Assembly (NCBI GenBank): GCA_043747555.1
Contig: JAYTOY010000024.1
Location: 10,211-74,210, forward strand
Length of the DNA: 64,000 nucleotides
Direction: 5' to 3'
Origin: JAYWDA01 sp043747555
GTDB lineage: Bacteria; Bdellovibrionota; Bdellovibrionia; Bdellovibrionales; Bdellovibrionaceae
Below, piece after piece: positions 26,913 to 36,362 of the stretch (the stretch's first letter is position 1; every line of letters begins with the position of its first letter). The position numbers and the translations under genes were made by a program. Under the pieces are notes generated by a model. That model saw only the letters and a list, made by a program, of their open reading frames with translations. It had not been told where the DNA came from and did not search any database.

Positions 26913-27695
26913 CTAGATAGGTTGGAATTTATCTACGATTTGTTGTCGAATACCATCCGCAATTTTAGCCCTATCATCGTCGGGAGTTGCAAAGACCTCG
27001 GGTAAGAACTCTAAGTTGCATTCAATTTTTCTAAGCTTAAAGGTACTCCACATTCCAACATGAAAAGGCAGATCACCATATAAACAGACCGAGTCTTGAT
27101 ATTTTTTTGAAAAAACCTCACCGTTAATTTTTCTAAAGTTAAAAACAAAAGGAATTAGTGGTACGCCGGCATAGGCTGCTGCCATCATCAGCGTTCGTTT
27201 AAAGGGCAGAATCTTTTCACCATTGTGGGACGTCGCCTCGGGAAAAAGAACGACTCGAAAGCCCGCGCGCAAATATTGAACCATATCTTCAAGTTCTTTT
27301 AAAATATTAGAGCGGTTTCTGCGATCGACATAAACGCATCCCGCAAATTCAGTAATTAAGCCAATCACAGGAATTTCATGCATTTCTTGGGATGTCACAA
27401 AAAGATTGGGCATCAAGCTTGAAATAGCAAAAATATCTATAAAGCCCATATGGTTGCCAACAAACATGCAAACCTTGTTCGCCGGCGGGGGGTTAATCAA
27501 TGTTACTTTAATATTTACGAGCCCACAGATCAGCTTACAAAAAAAATGGCCATTTTTTGAAAACCTTCGTCGGCGGTCGATTTCATCAGCCGAAGTTATG
27601 TGAATCCAAAAGGAAATCAATAGATATGTGGTCGCCAAAGGAAAAAAAATAAGAACACGAATAAAGGCCCGAAGGTTTGCGATAATTTCTTTCAC
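26913..27695 (-). CDS. plsC: 1-acyl-sn-glycerol-3-phosphate acyltransferase (PlsC family)
   Basis: A 260-residue membrane-bound acyltransferase. The N-terminal helix (residues ~14-35) is followed by the catalytic HX4D motif 'NHMGFID' and the lysophosphatidate-binding motif 'LFPEATSHNG' (usually FPEGT). The fold continues with 'VPLIPFVFNFRK'. The reaction is acylation of lysophosphatidic acid to phosphatidic acid or a related lipid acyl transfer. The start is GTG (27695) overlapping the upstream aminotransferase stop by 4 bases. It is the last gene of a six-gene minus-strand run. Confidence 0.87.
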   Translation of the reverse strand: MKEIIANLRAFIRVLIFFPLATTYLLISFWIHITSADEIDRRRRFSKNGHFFCKLICGLVNIKVTLINPPPANKVCMFVGNHMGFIDIFAISSLMPNLFVTSQEMHEIPVIGLITEFAGCVYVDRRNRSNILKELEDMVQYLRAGFRVVLFPEATSHNGEKILPFKRTLMMAAAYAGVPLIPFVFNFRKINGEVFSKKYQDSVCLYGDLPFHVGMWSTFKLRKIECNLEFLPEVFATPDDDRAKIADGIRQQIVDKFQPI

Positions 27696-28726
27696 AGGGC
27701 CATAGTATCTAATATTTTTACTAACTGCTCAAGCGCTGAAAGTGTCCCTGTCAGGCTGATTCTTAATCGGCCGGGGGCGCCAAAGTAAGAGCCTTCGGTG
27801 ATATACATCTGATGCTTATTCTGCAAAGCGACGGCAAAATCATGATCCGACGAAAAAGCCTGTGGGACTGGAATATCAAAAAAATGCCTTGTTCCTAAAT
27901 CAAGATGCCATTTTTTAAGCGGAGCGGCTAGCGCTTGTCTTTTTAATTCAAAATCAGCGCGGTGAAAGCGGACAAGTTCGTGCCAATGCGCCATGACGTT
28001 CAATGCGGATTTAATGCAAATACCTGGAATATCAGTGTGAATAAATAGATCGAATTTTCTTAAGTTTTCGACATTTTGTATAGAGCCTAGAACCCAACCA
28101 ATGCGTAGATTTGTAATTCCTGTGGGTTTAGAAAATCCCCCAACGGAAATTATATTTCTGGGACGTTTGCTTGTGAGGAAAGTGATTTTCTCATCTGAAA
28201 ACGGGCGATAGATTTCATCCACGACAATGGGGATTGTTATTAGCGAAGCCAACTTTAAAATAAAGTCATCGCAGCAATGGCCCGTAAAACAATTTGGATT
28301 TGTAAGTAAAATCATTTTATAGGGGCTTAGTTGATCTTTGTCAAAATGGGCTATTCTGGGGTCAAAGTAATCTATTTTAAGTCCTAAGAATTGAGCCGCA
28401 GAAACAAAAGGTTCATAGTACGGCTGACTAAAAAGAACTCGGTCACCGGGATTTGTGAGTGTCGCAAGCAATCCAAAAATGGCTTCTGTTACCCCAGGAG
28501 TTAGGTGAATTTCTTCTTCGGGCCAAGCTGTCATGCTAGAAATTATTTTTTTAAATTCATTTAAAGCGGGATTGTTATCGACATTAAAAGGCTCCGCGAT
28601 TTCATTTTCCCATAAATTCACAAAACTAGGAATCTTTGGAGTTGTCCCACCCAAATTGATAATATTGGCAGGCAAACTTTTTAGAAACCAAAGATATTCG
28701 CTGGTAGGTCGCATCTGCGTTGTCAT
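27692..28726 (-). CDS. Class I/II PLP-dependent aminotransferase
   Basis: A 344-residue fold-type I aminotransferase. The PLP lysine lies in 'GGFSKPTGITNLRIGW', 'VVDEIYRPF' supplies the cofactor-stacking and Asp-contact region, and 'LTNPNCFTGH' corresponds to the usual NPxNPTG segment in altered form. It is related to aspartate/histidinol-phosphate aminotransferases, but the unusual NPNC segment makes the amino acid specificity uncertain. Both ends overlap neighbours by 4 bases (tsaC upstream, plsC downstream), so it is co-translated with them. Confidence 0.88.
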   Translation of the reverse strand: MTTQMRPTSEYLWFLKSLPANIINLGGTTPKIPSFVNLWENEIAEPFNVDNNPALNEFKKIISSMTAWPEEEIHLTPGVTEAIFGLLATLTNPGDRVLFSQPYYEPFVSAAQFLGLKIDYFDPRIAHFDKDQLSPYKMILLTNPNCFTGHCCDDFILKLASLITIPIVVDEIYRPFSDEKITFLTSKRPRNIISVGGFSKPTGITNLRIGWVLGSIQNVENLRKFDLFIHTDIPGICIKSALNVMAHWHELVRFHRADFELKRQALAAPLKKWHLDLGTRHFFDIPVPQAFSSDHDFAVALQNKHQMYITEGSYFGAPGRLRISLTGTLSALEQLVKILDTMAL

Positions 28727-29712
28727 TCGGATAGCACTTTAATTAAAGAGGCGCGGTAAATTCGATCAATAATGGCCTGCCAAGCTTCAGAGTTTTGCCA
28801 GTCTTCTTTGTAAAAAACCAGTGCATCATAATTTTTTTCAGACAGTCTGCGCAGCTCGCTATAAAGCTGGCGAGCGGCTAAGGCGGCTTCGTTAGGTAAT
28901 TTTAAAACTCCGATTTCGCCATATGAACTTTGGATTTTATTTTGATTTTTTAAGCGGGCCAGTAATACCTGCGGAGTTACCGTTGGATTTAAGCAGTAGA
29001 TCAATGGAATCGGAGGCATATAGTGATGCTCTAAATGTCCGGGCGAAGCTGACTTATCAGCCGCTTCTAAAAAATGAAATTTGAAATTAGTTTTAGAAAG
29101 TTTTTTTTCAATCATTTGTTGGGTGATCAGTCCTTTACGTAAAATAAATAAATTGTATTGATCACTCTTTTTTTCAACTTTCAAGACGGTCGATTCAATT
29201 CCAACATCGCAAGGGCCACCATCAAGAATTAATAGATCGCTGTCTGGGAATTCATTTTGAACATGTTGTGGTGAGGTAGGACTGGTCCGACCAAAACGGT
29301 TCGCACTTGGCGCAGCTAAAGGCACCCCAACTTTCTTTAAAAGTTCCAGTGCAACCGGGTGCTTTGGACATCGCAAGCCGACGCTTTCAAGGCCGGAAGT
29401 GATCAAAGAATTAATGCTGGTACTTTTTGGTAACACCATTGTTAAAGGGCCTGGCCAAAATGAATCTGCTAAAAAATCAGCCAGGTCACTCCATTCAGTC
29501 GTCAAATCACGAGCTTGCATTTTAGATTCCACATGGACAATCAGCGGATCAAAGAAGGGCCTTTGCTTAATTAAAAATATTTTCTCTAAAGCTTCGAGTA
29601 AATCGATTCGTCCGGCTAAGCCGTAAACTGTTTCTGTCGGCATAGCAACGACATCGCCTTTTGATAAGGCTAATGCGGCGCTAGCTATGGAACTGGCTGG
29701 AACGATAGGCAC
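28723..29712 (-). CDS. L-threonylcarbamoyladenylate synthase (Sua5 type)
   Basis: A 329-residue enzyme that makes the activated intermediate for tRNA N6-threonylcarbamoyladenosine (t6A). The YrdC fold is clear: 'ALSKGDVVAMPTETVYGLAG' near the N terminus, 'KQRPFFDPLIVHV', 'LAAPSANRFGRTSPTSPQHV' and 'ILDGGPCDVGIESTV'. The extra ~120-residue C-terminal domain ('SPGHLEHHYMPP...') marks it as Sua5 rather than short TsaC. Start GTG. It lies 9 bases after the permease gene in the same transcription direction. Confidence 0.95.
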   Translation of the reverse strand: MPIVPASSIASAALALSKGDVVAMPTETVYGLAGRIDLLEALEKIFLIKQRPFFDPLIVHVESKMQARDLTTEWSDLADFLADSFWPGPLTMVLPKSTSINSLITSGLESVGLRCPKHPVALELLKKVGVPLAAPSANRFGRTSPTSPQHVQNEFPDSDLLILDGGPCDVGIESTVLKVEKKSDQYNLFILRKGLITQQMIEKKLSKTNFKFHFLEAADKSASPGHLEHHYMPPIPLIYCLNPTVTPQVLLARLKNQNKIQSSYGEIGVLKLPNEAALAARQLYSELRRLSEKNYDALVFYKEDWQNSEAWQAIIDRIYRASLIKVLSE

Positions 29713-29721
29713 ATTGGTAAA

Positions 29722-32268
29722 TTAGTTACTTTCGCGCAAAATAACAAGGGGCTTTTCCTTCAGGATTCCCTGGGCTGCAATCAATGACACTGATAAGGAG
29801 ATCCCGACAACACCTAAGATGGAAATAAGCGGTGTTTGTAAATCCAAAGCGAAACTGGTGCTAAAAACCCAAGTCGTTAACGCAAAGCTGACAGCGATAC
29901 TAAAAGCTGCGCCCAGAACAGAAGCCATCAATGAAATTGTCAAAGATTCAATCAACACGTAGGAACGAATTTCAGTAAATGAAGCTCCCAATATTTTAAG
30001 CATATTAATTTCCCAACGACGCTGAAGCACCTGATTTCGAATGATTGAAAACAACACAACATAGCCAACAATCAGAGCCAAAATTGCCATCAGTTCCAGG
30101 GACCAGCTCATTTGATCGGCGACCCTTAGTATCTCCTGGATCGTGCGTTCAACATCTAAGATTGAAATATTTGGAAATTCTTTTACAAGCTTGTTTTGCA
30201 ATTTATTTTTAAGGTCTGTTTCAAGCTTGGGAATAGCCGCGATATAGCTTTTTGGTGCTTCATCTAAGAAGCCTGGTTCAACCATAATAAAAAAGTTAGG
30301 TTGAAAACTGTTCCATTTTACTTTTCTGATATTTACGATTTGTCCTAAGACCTGCACGCCCTGAACATCAAAATTGATTTGATCACCCATTTTAAGCTTC
30401 ATTCTTTCTAAAAAACCTTGTTCGATGGATAATTTTCCTGGAAGTCCAAGGGCAGGATCAAAGCGGGTAGTGATTGGTTCGCCGTCGACAATTGACTCGG
30501 AATCGGCAAGGCTTGTGCGGTAAGACAGATTGATGCCGCGGTTTCTTGACCGGGCTTCTTGCTCTTCTTCTCTGGTTTTAAAGGTTTCAGTTTTCTCCAT
30601 CATTCGTTCATATTCTTGCCCATTGACCTTCAAAATACGCGCGCGAATCATCGGTGACTTTAAAAGCAGCTGAATATTTTGTTCTTGTAGTCTGGCTTCT
30701 AAGTTTTGAATTTGTTCTTCTTGGATATCAAATAAAAAAAGCCCCGGGGTTTTTGAGTTCGGATTTAAATAAAACTCGGACTGAACACTTGATTTCACCT
30801 GTGGCAAAACATTAATAAGCAATGTCCCTAAACCCAACGCCATAAAAGCCGCAACACTGGTCGAGCGCAAACGCGCAATGCTTTTTAAGCCATAACGATA
30901 AGACCAATTTCTTAATTGATTATTATTTAAAAGACCAAATAAAAACCAGCCGATTCCAAAAAATAAAATTAAAACCGCTAAAAGGATCAAAAAGAAAATG
31001 CTGCCAGTCCTGATTGAGTGAGCTTGTAAAATAGATAAAGCCCACATCGCAACCACCGCGGGCAAAAAAGCCCAAGGATTTTGAAGCGAAATACTTTCGG
31101 TGAATTTCTCCTCGTTAAATAGTTTTGAAGTTTTTAGACCTTGAATGCGCAGGATAAAAGGCAAAGTGATTAAAAAACTTATGAAGACTCCATAGACAAG
31201 TGCAAAAATAAAAGATTCCTGCGTGATTTGCGGAATTAAATTAAAAGGAACAAGGTTATTCATCAAATAAGTTAATAGAGGCAAAAATATCTGGGCGGCT
31301 ATCATTGTGGGTATTAAGGACAACGTTCCCAAAATGGCGGCTTGAATGACATAAACAATCACGGCCTCTGTACTTTGCAAACCAAGCGTTCTATATATGG
31401 CGATCTCTTTTAATCTTCGCGTTAGAAATAATCGATAAACATAAGCAGCCCCGATGCTTGACAGAAAAATGGCGATTAAGGCGACTAAGCCCAAATAATC
31501 TGACAGGTATTGCAGTTGCTTGCCGGAATCCTCACCGGTGGTTTTTGGTGTTTCAATGTCCAAAGACGGATCTTTTAGTTCAGATAAAAGAGAGTTCTTT
31601 TTAATTTCAGTCAGCGTATCGTCAGGAATTTGGTACAAGTAGGTTTGAGTGAAAGTACTACCAAACTGAATCAACCCTGTTTCTTTCAGCCATTCGCGTG
31701 AGATATAAATTTTCGGAGCAATCGCTGACGATCTAAACATCTGTGTGGAATCTTTTATAACAAAGTCATCGATTGTTAAAGTAGCTTGACCTAACTTAAC
31801 CTGGCTGCCGGGTTTTAAATCCAATTGATATTTAAGCTCGGGAAAGGCCCATAAGAATTTTTGACCAATGATTTTTTTGGTATTCCCTGCACGAATGATA
31901 GCGCCGCTTTCCAGGGTTAAATCTCCATAAAAGGGATAATTGTTATCAACGGCCTTGACCATCACAAGGCGCGAGTCTTGCCCAGAGCTGATCATGGCAA
32001 AGAATTCGAACATCTGAGATTCTTTTAAAGGTTCACCAACAATGGACCTAGTTTTACTTAACTCAAGATCGGTGATGTTTCGACGAGCAGAAATCCCAAT
32101 ATCCGCCGAAAGCATTTTCTTTGCATTTTCATGCAAAGACGTTTTTAAAGTCGTATTGAATGCGTCTAAGGTAACAAAGCCTGTTAAGCCAAGGCTTAAA
32201 TTTAAAATAAAAACCAAACTGGTTTTCCAGTTATGAATGATTTCTCGCCAGGCCCATTTAAAGAGCAT
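29722..32268 (-). CDS. FtsX/MacB-type ABC transporter permease (YbbP-like)
   Basis: An 848-residue inner-membrane permease. An N-terminal helix and large periplasmic domain are followed by three-helix FtsX bundles around residues ~260-400 ('ALIAIFLSSIGAAYVYRLFLTRR'), a central pair of helices, and a C-terminal FtsX domain ('ALIVGYVVLFSIIRNQVLQRRWEI'). The two-FtsX layout and position beside a LolD-like ATPase and tesA match the E. coli ybbA-ybbP-tesA neighbourhood. A role in moving or extracting lipids or lipoproteins is plausible but unproven. The ATG at 32268 overlaps the ATPase stop; an in-frame TTG at 32283 is an alternative start. Confidence 0.88.
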   Translation of the reverse strand: MLFKWAWREIIHNWKTSLVFILNLSLGLTGFVTLDAFNTTLKTSLHENAKKMLSADIGISARRNITDLELSKTRSIVGEPLKESQMFEFFAMISSGQDSRLVMVKAVDNNYPFYGDLTLESGAIIRAGNTKKIIGQKFLWAFPELKYQLDLKPGSQVKLGQATLTIDDFVIKDSTQMFRSSAIAPKIYISREWLKETGLIQFGSTFTQTYLYQIPDDTLTEIKKNSLLSELKDPSLDIETPKTTGEDSGKQLQYLSDYLGLVALIAIFLSSIGAAYVYRLFLTRRLKEIAIYRTLGLQSTEAVIVYVIQAAILGTLSLIPTMIAAQIFLPLLTYLMNNLVPFNLIPQITQESFIFALVYGVFISFLITLPFILRIQGLKTSKLFNEEKFTESISLQNPWAFLPAVVAMWALSILQAHSIRTGSIFFLILLAVLILFFGIGWFLFGLLNNNQLRNWSYRYGLKSIARLRSTSVAAFMALGLGTLLINVLPQVKSSVQSEFYLNPNSKTPGLFLFDIQEEQIQNLEARLQEQNIQLLLKSPMIRARILKVNGQEYERMMEKTETFKTREEEQEARSRNRGINLSYRTSLADSESIVDGEPITTRFDPALGLPGKLSIEQGFLERMKLKMGDQINFDVQGVQVLGQIVNIRKVKWNSFQPNFFIMVEPGFLDEAPKSYIAAIPKLETDLKNKLQNKLVKEFPNISILDVERTIQEILRVADQMSWSLELMAILALIVGYVVLFSIIRNQVLQRRWEINMLKILGASFTEIRSYVLIESLTISLMASVLGAAFSIAVSFALTTWVFSTSFALDLQTPLISILGVVGISLSVSLIAAQGILKEKPLVILRESN

Positions 32269-32935
32269 GAGGATTCTCGACAAAATGGCCTTTTTCTAAA
32301 TGCAGAATGCGACTGCATCTTTTAGCCAAACTTTCACTGTGAGTAACAAGTAACGTTGTAATTTTATGTTTCTGGATAATTTCAAAAAATTTTTCCATGA
32401 CTTTGTGACCTGTTTCGACATCTAAATTTCCACTGGGCTCATCGGCTAAAAGAATTTTTGGCGCAACAACTAGGGCCCTCGCAATGGCAACGCGCTGGCA
32501 TTCTCCGCCGCTCATTTCTGAAGGTCTGTGATCCAGGCGATGGGATAAACCCATTTCTGATAAAATAGTTTGGGCTTTGTTTTTAGCATCCCCGGATTTA
32601 AGAATTTCTAACGGCAGCATGACATTTTCTAAGGCTGATAGGTGTGACACCAAATGGTACTGCTGAAAAACGATACTGATGGATTGGGCACGAAATGAGG
32701 TCATTTCTTTTTCCGTCAAATTAGAAATATTTTTTTGATCCACTAAAATCTCGCCGGCATCTGATTTTTCAAGGCCGGCTAAAATGGAAAGTAAAGTGGA
32801 TTTGCCACTGCCGCTTTGTCCAACAACGGCGACAATTTCTCCGGCTTGAACTGTTGCTGAAAGATTTTTTAAAACATCGACTTTTAAGTCGCCTTGCCGA
32901 AAGGACTTACGAATATTTTTTAATTCTAAGCTCAT
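32258..32935 (-). CDS. LolD/YbbA-like ABC transporter ATPase
   Basis: A 225-residue ABC ATPase that drives the neighbouring permease. Walker A 'GQSGSGKST', Q-loop region 'IVFQQYHLV', signature 'MSGGECQRVAIARAL' and Walker B 'ILLADEPSGNLD' are all complete. This 'SGNLD' form is typical of the MacB/LolD/FtsE group. It overlaps tesA (ATGA) and the permease gene. Specific substrate not determinable. Confidence 0.95.
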   Translation of the reverse strand: MSLELKNIRKSFRQGDLKVDVLKNLSATVQAGEIVAVVGQSGSGKSTLLSILAGLEKSDAGEILVDQKNISNLTEKEMTSFRAQSISIVFQQYHLVSHLSALENVMLPLEILKSGDAKNKAQTILSEMGLSHRLDHRPSEMSGGECQRVAIARALVVAPKILLADEPSGNLDVETGHKVMEKFFEIIQKHKITTLLVTHSESLAKRCSRILHLEKGHFVENPHAL

Positions 32936-33540
32936 AGGTGGTCCTTGATGGAATTGTAAATAGTTTCAGCGATAATTTTATGGCCGTCTTCATTGGGATG
33001 AATGCCGTCGGCTTGGTTTAACTTGGAATCTCCAGCCACTTTTTCTAAAATAAAAGGGACAAGGTGGACTTTGTATTTTTTTGCTAAACGCAAATACATC
33101 ACTTTAAATTGATCGGTGTATTCTTTTCCGTAATTGGCCGGCATATAAAGTCCTCCTAAGATGACTTTCACCTTTGATTTTTGCGAAAGTTCGATGGCGT
33201 CAGCGAGGTTTTTCTCGCTCTGCACTGTACTAAGTCCTCGTAAACCATCATTAGCTCCAAGAATGATCATAACAACATCAGGTTTATTTTTTAGCATCCA
33301 GCGAACTCGACTAAGGGCTGAGGCTGTTGTTGACCCACTAACGCCTGAATTCACCACCTGCCAGATAAGGGACTTTTGATTTAATTTTTTTTCGATCAGA
33401 TGGGAAAAGGCAGAGTCTTTGGAAACGCCGTATCCTTCTGTCAATGAGTCGCCAAGGATCACTAATTTTCGCAGTGGAGCCTGTGTCTGTGCGCTAGAGA
33501 CATTTGATAGAAATAGAACTGCAAAAAAAAGTGTTTTCAT
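32932..33540 (-). CDS. tesA: TesA-like SGNH esterase/lysophospholipase, periplasmic
   Basis: A 202-residue SGNH hydrolase with a signal peptide ('LFFAVLFLSNVSSA'). The four SGNH blocks are present: 'GDSLTEGYGV' (catalytic Ser), 'NSGVSGSTTASAL' (Gly), 'ILGANDGLRG' (Asn) and 'DGIHPNEDGH' (Asp and His). E. coli TesA is a periplasmic thioesterase, protease I and lysophospholipase L1. Here the gene heads the run tesA-ATPase-permease-sua5-aminotransferase-plsC in one direction, whereas in E. coli tesA is divergent from ybbA. A lipid-recycling function together with PlsC is an attractive inference. Confidence 0.95.
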   Translation of the reverse strand: MKTLFFAVLFLSNVSSAQTQAPLRKLVILGDSLTEGYGVSKDSAFSHLIEKKLNQKSLIWQVVNSGVSGSTTASALSRVRWMLKNKPDVVMIILGANDGLRGLSTVQSEKNLADAIELSQKSKVKVILGGLYMPANYGKEYTDQFKVMYLRLAKKYKVHLVPFILEKVAGDSKLNQADGIHPNEDGHKIIAETIYNSIKDHL

Positions 33541-33630
33541 AGGCTTTTAAATCTAAAGGAATCAAGTGTGTTTGAGTAGCTGCGATTTCGCATAAAAAAG
33601 CACCCTAAATCCCAATGTGAGGCAGGGAGA

Positions 33631-34236
33631 ATGAAGCCAGACTTGAAAAAGCGAAGACATTCGACTTATAATGATAATAGGCCACTGTTAGGGGGATTAT
33701 CAATGCAGAGCCTGACCTCCATGAGGTCCTTATTACTTAACTCAAGTTACGAACCCATGAGGGTGGTAAGTTGGCAGAAGGCCCTCATTTTATGGTTCCA
33801 GGGCAAGGTAGAAGTTCTTGAGTATCACTCGGGCTTCGCAAGGTCTGTGTCGGCTTCTTTTCAGCTCCCAAGTGTTTTAAGATTAAAATCCTATGTTCGA
33901 CCAAGGCTGAGCGGCGCCGTTAGATTTTGTCGAGAAAATGTTTATATCCGAGATAATTTTACCTGCCAATACTGCGGTACTAAACTGCATGGAAAATTAC
34001 TAACCTTAGATCATGTTGTGCCAGCCTCGAAGCAGGGTCAGAAGTCTTGGTACAATGTCGTGTCAGCCTGCCGCCACTGCAATCAAAGAAAAGCCGCGCG
34101 AACTCCCAGTGAAGCCAATATGCCTTTACTGCGCGAACCAAGAATTCCCACTTGGCTTCCCATGCTAGAATTAGAAATTAAACCCGAGCAGGTGCCTTCA
34201 AACTGGCAACAATATCTGCGATTTAAAGCAGGATGA
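33631..34236 (+). CDS. HNH endonuclease family protein
   Basis: A 201-residue protein whose middle part (residues ~105-160) is an HNH domain: 'RDNFTCQYCGTKLHGKLLTLDHVVPASKQG' followed by 'WYNVVSACRHCNQRKAAR', with two CxxC zinc knuckles and the H-N-H residues. The N-terminal 'LLLNSSYEPMRVVSWQKALIL' segment is typical of a conserved bacterial HNH group of unknown role, not of a restriction enzyme. ATG 33631 is used (AGGGAGA upstream); ATG 33703 (GGGGGA upstream) is an equally good start and is closer to the family N terminus. It is divergent from tesA and overlaps the GNAT gene. Confidence 0.88.
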   Translation: MKPDLKKRRHSTYNDNRPLLGGLSMQSLTSMRSLLLNSSYEPMRVVSWQKALILWFQGKVEVLEYHSGFARSVSASFQLPSVLRLKSYVRPRLSGAVRFCRENVYIRDNFTCQYCGTKLHGKLLTLDHVVPASKQGQKSWYNVVSACRHCNQRKAARTPSEANMPLLREPRIPTWLPMLELEIKPEQVPSNWQQYLRFKAG

Positions 34237-34688
34237 GTCTTTCTACAGTTGTTAAAAAAATTTCTGTGGAAGAGCTGCTCCCTTTAAGACATCGAATTTT
34301 AAAACCCCATTTAAAATTTTCAGAATGCTTGTTGCCAGAAGACAATTTTCCGACGACCTTTCATATTGGCATTTTCCATTATGATAAATTGGCTAGCGTT
34401 GCGACCTTTATGATTCAATCACACCCCCATTTTTCAGCCGGGCTGCCTTACCGTTTAAGAGGAATGGCCACAGACGATAAGTATCGTGGCCAAGGCTTCG
34501 GGCGATTGGCCCTACAAAGTGGAGTTAATATTTTAAAGCAAATGCACGGCGATTTTTTATGGTTTAATGCACGAATGAGCGCGTTTGAATTTTATGAAAG
34601 ATTAGGCTTCCAAACTACTGGACCTGTCTTCGACATCACGGGTATCGGTCCCCATAAAGTCATGTACAAGCCCCTCTTTAGCCGATAA
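34233..34688 (+). CDS. GNAT family N-acetyltransferase
   Basis: A 151-residue acetyl-CoA-dependent transferase. The CoA-binding motif is 'LRGMATDDKYRGQGFGRLAL' (Q/R-x-x-G-x-G/A), followed by 'NARMSAFEFYERLGFQ', the usual C-terminal strand of GNAT proteins. Substrate unknown. The ATG overlaps the HNH stop codon (ATGA). Confidence 0.9.
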   Translation: MSLSTVVKKISVEELLPLRHRILKPHLKFSECLLPEDNFPTTFHIGIFHYDKLASVATFMIQSHPHFSAGLPYRLRGMATDDKYRGQGFGRLALQSGVNILKQMHGDFLWFNARMSAFEFYERLGFQTTGPVFDITGIGPHKVMYKPLFSR

Positions 34689-34705
34689 GATTTTTTAACT
34701 ATATT

Positions 34706-36334
34706 ATGTCAAAAGAAAAATACCTGGTTAAAAGTCTAGCCTCCATTATTAGTGAAACGAACGGCATCAGCCTTCAAGATACTTTGGAATTGATGCTGGA
34801 TTCTGATTTAATTCAAAAAGATAAAGAAGCCCACGCCAAAGTAAAAGAGTTCCTAGAGCTTGTAGATCTTTTTAAGGTCAATAAGATCAATATCGGGGCC
34901 TTGCTAGATCATGATTTTTCAAAGGCCATGTTTGAATTCTTTAAAAATTTTCCGCTGAAGTACAAAGAAGAACATATTCATCTGACAGGTGCGATCACGG
35001 CTGAATTTATTTATCCAAGGTTAAAAAAACTTTTAGAGGGTCCTCATAAAGCAATTTACGAGAAAAAGATCAAAGAAGTTTACGGCGAAAACTCAATTCC
35101 TATTAAATCCGTCGCTGATGTTGCAAATCTAATCAGTCTTAAAGAATCTGAAGGTTTCAGTCAGTATTTAAAGATTTTGTATCTACCGAAATTAATCTTT
35201 ATCTCTCGGGAAGCCCATGAGGCGGCGACCTATCACATGGCTGCAGAACTTTATCATAAATATAATGTCGGCCGCATTCGATTAAAGTTTTCCCTGAATC
35301 GCTCAACCTCAAGTTCATCTGAGCAAATTCCCGGTGTCGAAGAGGTGAATGCAGAAGACGTTTTGCTGGGACTTTATGATGGCTTTAAAAAGTTTCAAGA
35401 TAAGCATCCAGACTTTAATTTCACTCTTTCGCCATCTTTTAGAAAAGAAGCCAATTTTTTTGATTCTGATAAATTTAAAACTCGCAAAGACCATTTTATG
35501 TATCAGGTCAGTGAACTTGTGACCTTATTGGATAAATATCCGTATCTGGTGCCCCATTTAACAGATGTGGACACTGTGGGGGATGAGCGCGAGCTTTATC
35601 GCAAAGAGCATTTCAATGAATTGCAGTCGGGATTTCGTAAACTGCAATATCGTGGATTTCAAATTAGATCTCACCATGGAGAGACCTTTCATACTTTAAA
35701 AAAAGGGATTCAAGCGGTCGATAACGCCATGAATATTTGGCATATAGATACCCTTGAGCATGGCGTGAGTTTGGGAATTAATCCAAATTTTTACTTCCAT
35801 CGACTTTATCAAGAGATCATTAAGAAAAACTTCAAAGGCCAACCCATTACACCAAAAGATCCCGAGCACCGCGAAATGATCGAGCTGGATTGGGGAAGTT
35901 ATAAACCGGTTCTTGAAAAGCTTCTAAGTGGTGAAAAGTTAAACGATGAAGAAAATACGAATTTCGTAAAAGCTAAATTTCATACTGCACGCGAAGTCGA
36001 ACAGTACCAGCATGATGTTTTGAACCGTTTAATTCAAAAAGATGTGAACTTAGTTTCGCTGCCATCTTCAAATAACAAACTGACAGGACGTTTTGAAGAT
36101 TATAAAGATCATCCCTTTAGCTGGTGGGAAAAAAAGGGCGTTAAGCTGGCTGTCGGAACTGATAATTACGTCACCTTGAACACAAACTTTATTCAAGAGA
36201 TGATGATCATTCTTTATACGGATTCGGATAATTTAAAAATTACGAAGCTACTGATGGTTACGACGGGTGAAACAAGAAGACCGTTTATTAGTCATCTTCT
36301 TTGGAAAATGCGAAAAAAATTCCTCTACGAATGA
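34706..36334 (+). CDS. Adenosine/AMP deaminase-like metal-dependent deaminase
   Basis: A 542-residue protein with the adenosine deaminase TIM-barrel pattern. The first metal site is His90-x-His92 ('EEHIHLTGAI'), followed by 'HHGETFHTL' (catalytic Glu and nearby His), 'LEHGVSLG' (His) and 'LAVGTDNYVTLNT' (metal and catalytic Asp). The protein is longer than classical Add (~330 residues), with ~85 extra N-terminal residues and inserted segments, closer in size to AMP deaminases and ADGF-like proteins. The expected chemistry is deamination of an adenine nucleoside or nucleotide. Purine salvage is a sensible role in a nucleic-acid-consuming organism, but the substrate is unproven. Confidence 0.85.
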   Translation: MSKEKYLVKSLASIISETNGISLQDTLELMLDSDLIQKDKEAHAKVKEFLELVDLFKVNKINIGALLDHDFSKAMFEFFKNFPLKYKEEHIHLTGAITAEFIYPRLKKLLEGPHKAIYEKKIKEVYGENSIPIKSVADVANLISLKESEGFSQYLKILYLPKLIFISREAHEAATYHMAAELYHKYNVGRIRLKFSLNRSTSSSSEQIPGVEEVNAEDVLLGLYDGFKKFQDKHPDFNFTLSPSFRKEANFFDSDKFKTRKDHFMYQVSELVTLLDKYPYLVPHLTDVDTVGDERELYRKEHFNELQSGFRKLQYRGFQIRSHHGETFHTLKKGIQAVDNAMNIWHIDTLEHGVSLGINPNFYFHRLYQEIIKKNFKGQPITPKDPEHREMIELDWGSYKPVLEKLLSGEKLNDEENTNFVKAKFHTAREVEQYQHDVLNRLIQKDVNLVSLPSSNNKLTGRFEDYKDHPFSWWEKKGVKLAVGTDNYVTLNTNFIQEMMIILYTDSDNLKITKLLMVTTGETRRPFISHLLWKMRKKFLYE

Positions 36335-36362
36335 TTGGCCCTGAACAATTGCTGGAGATCCT

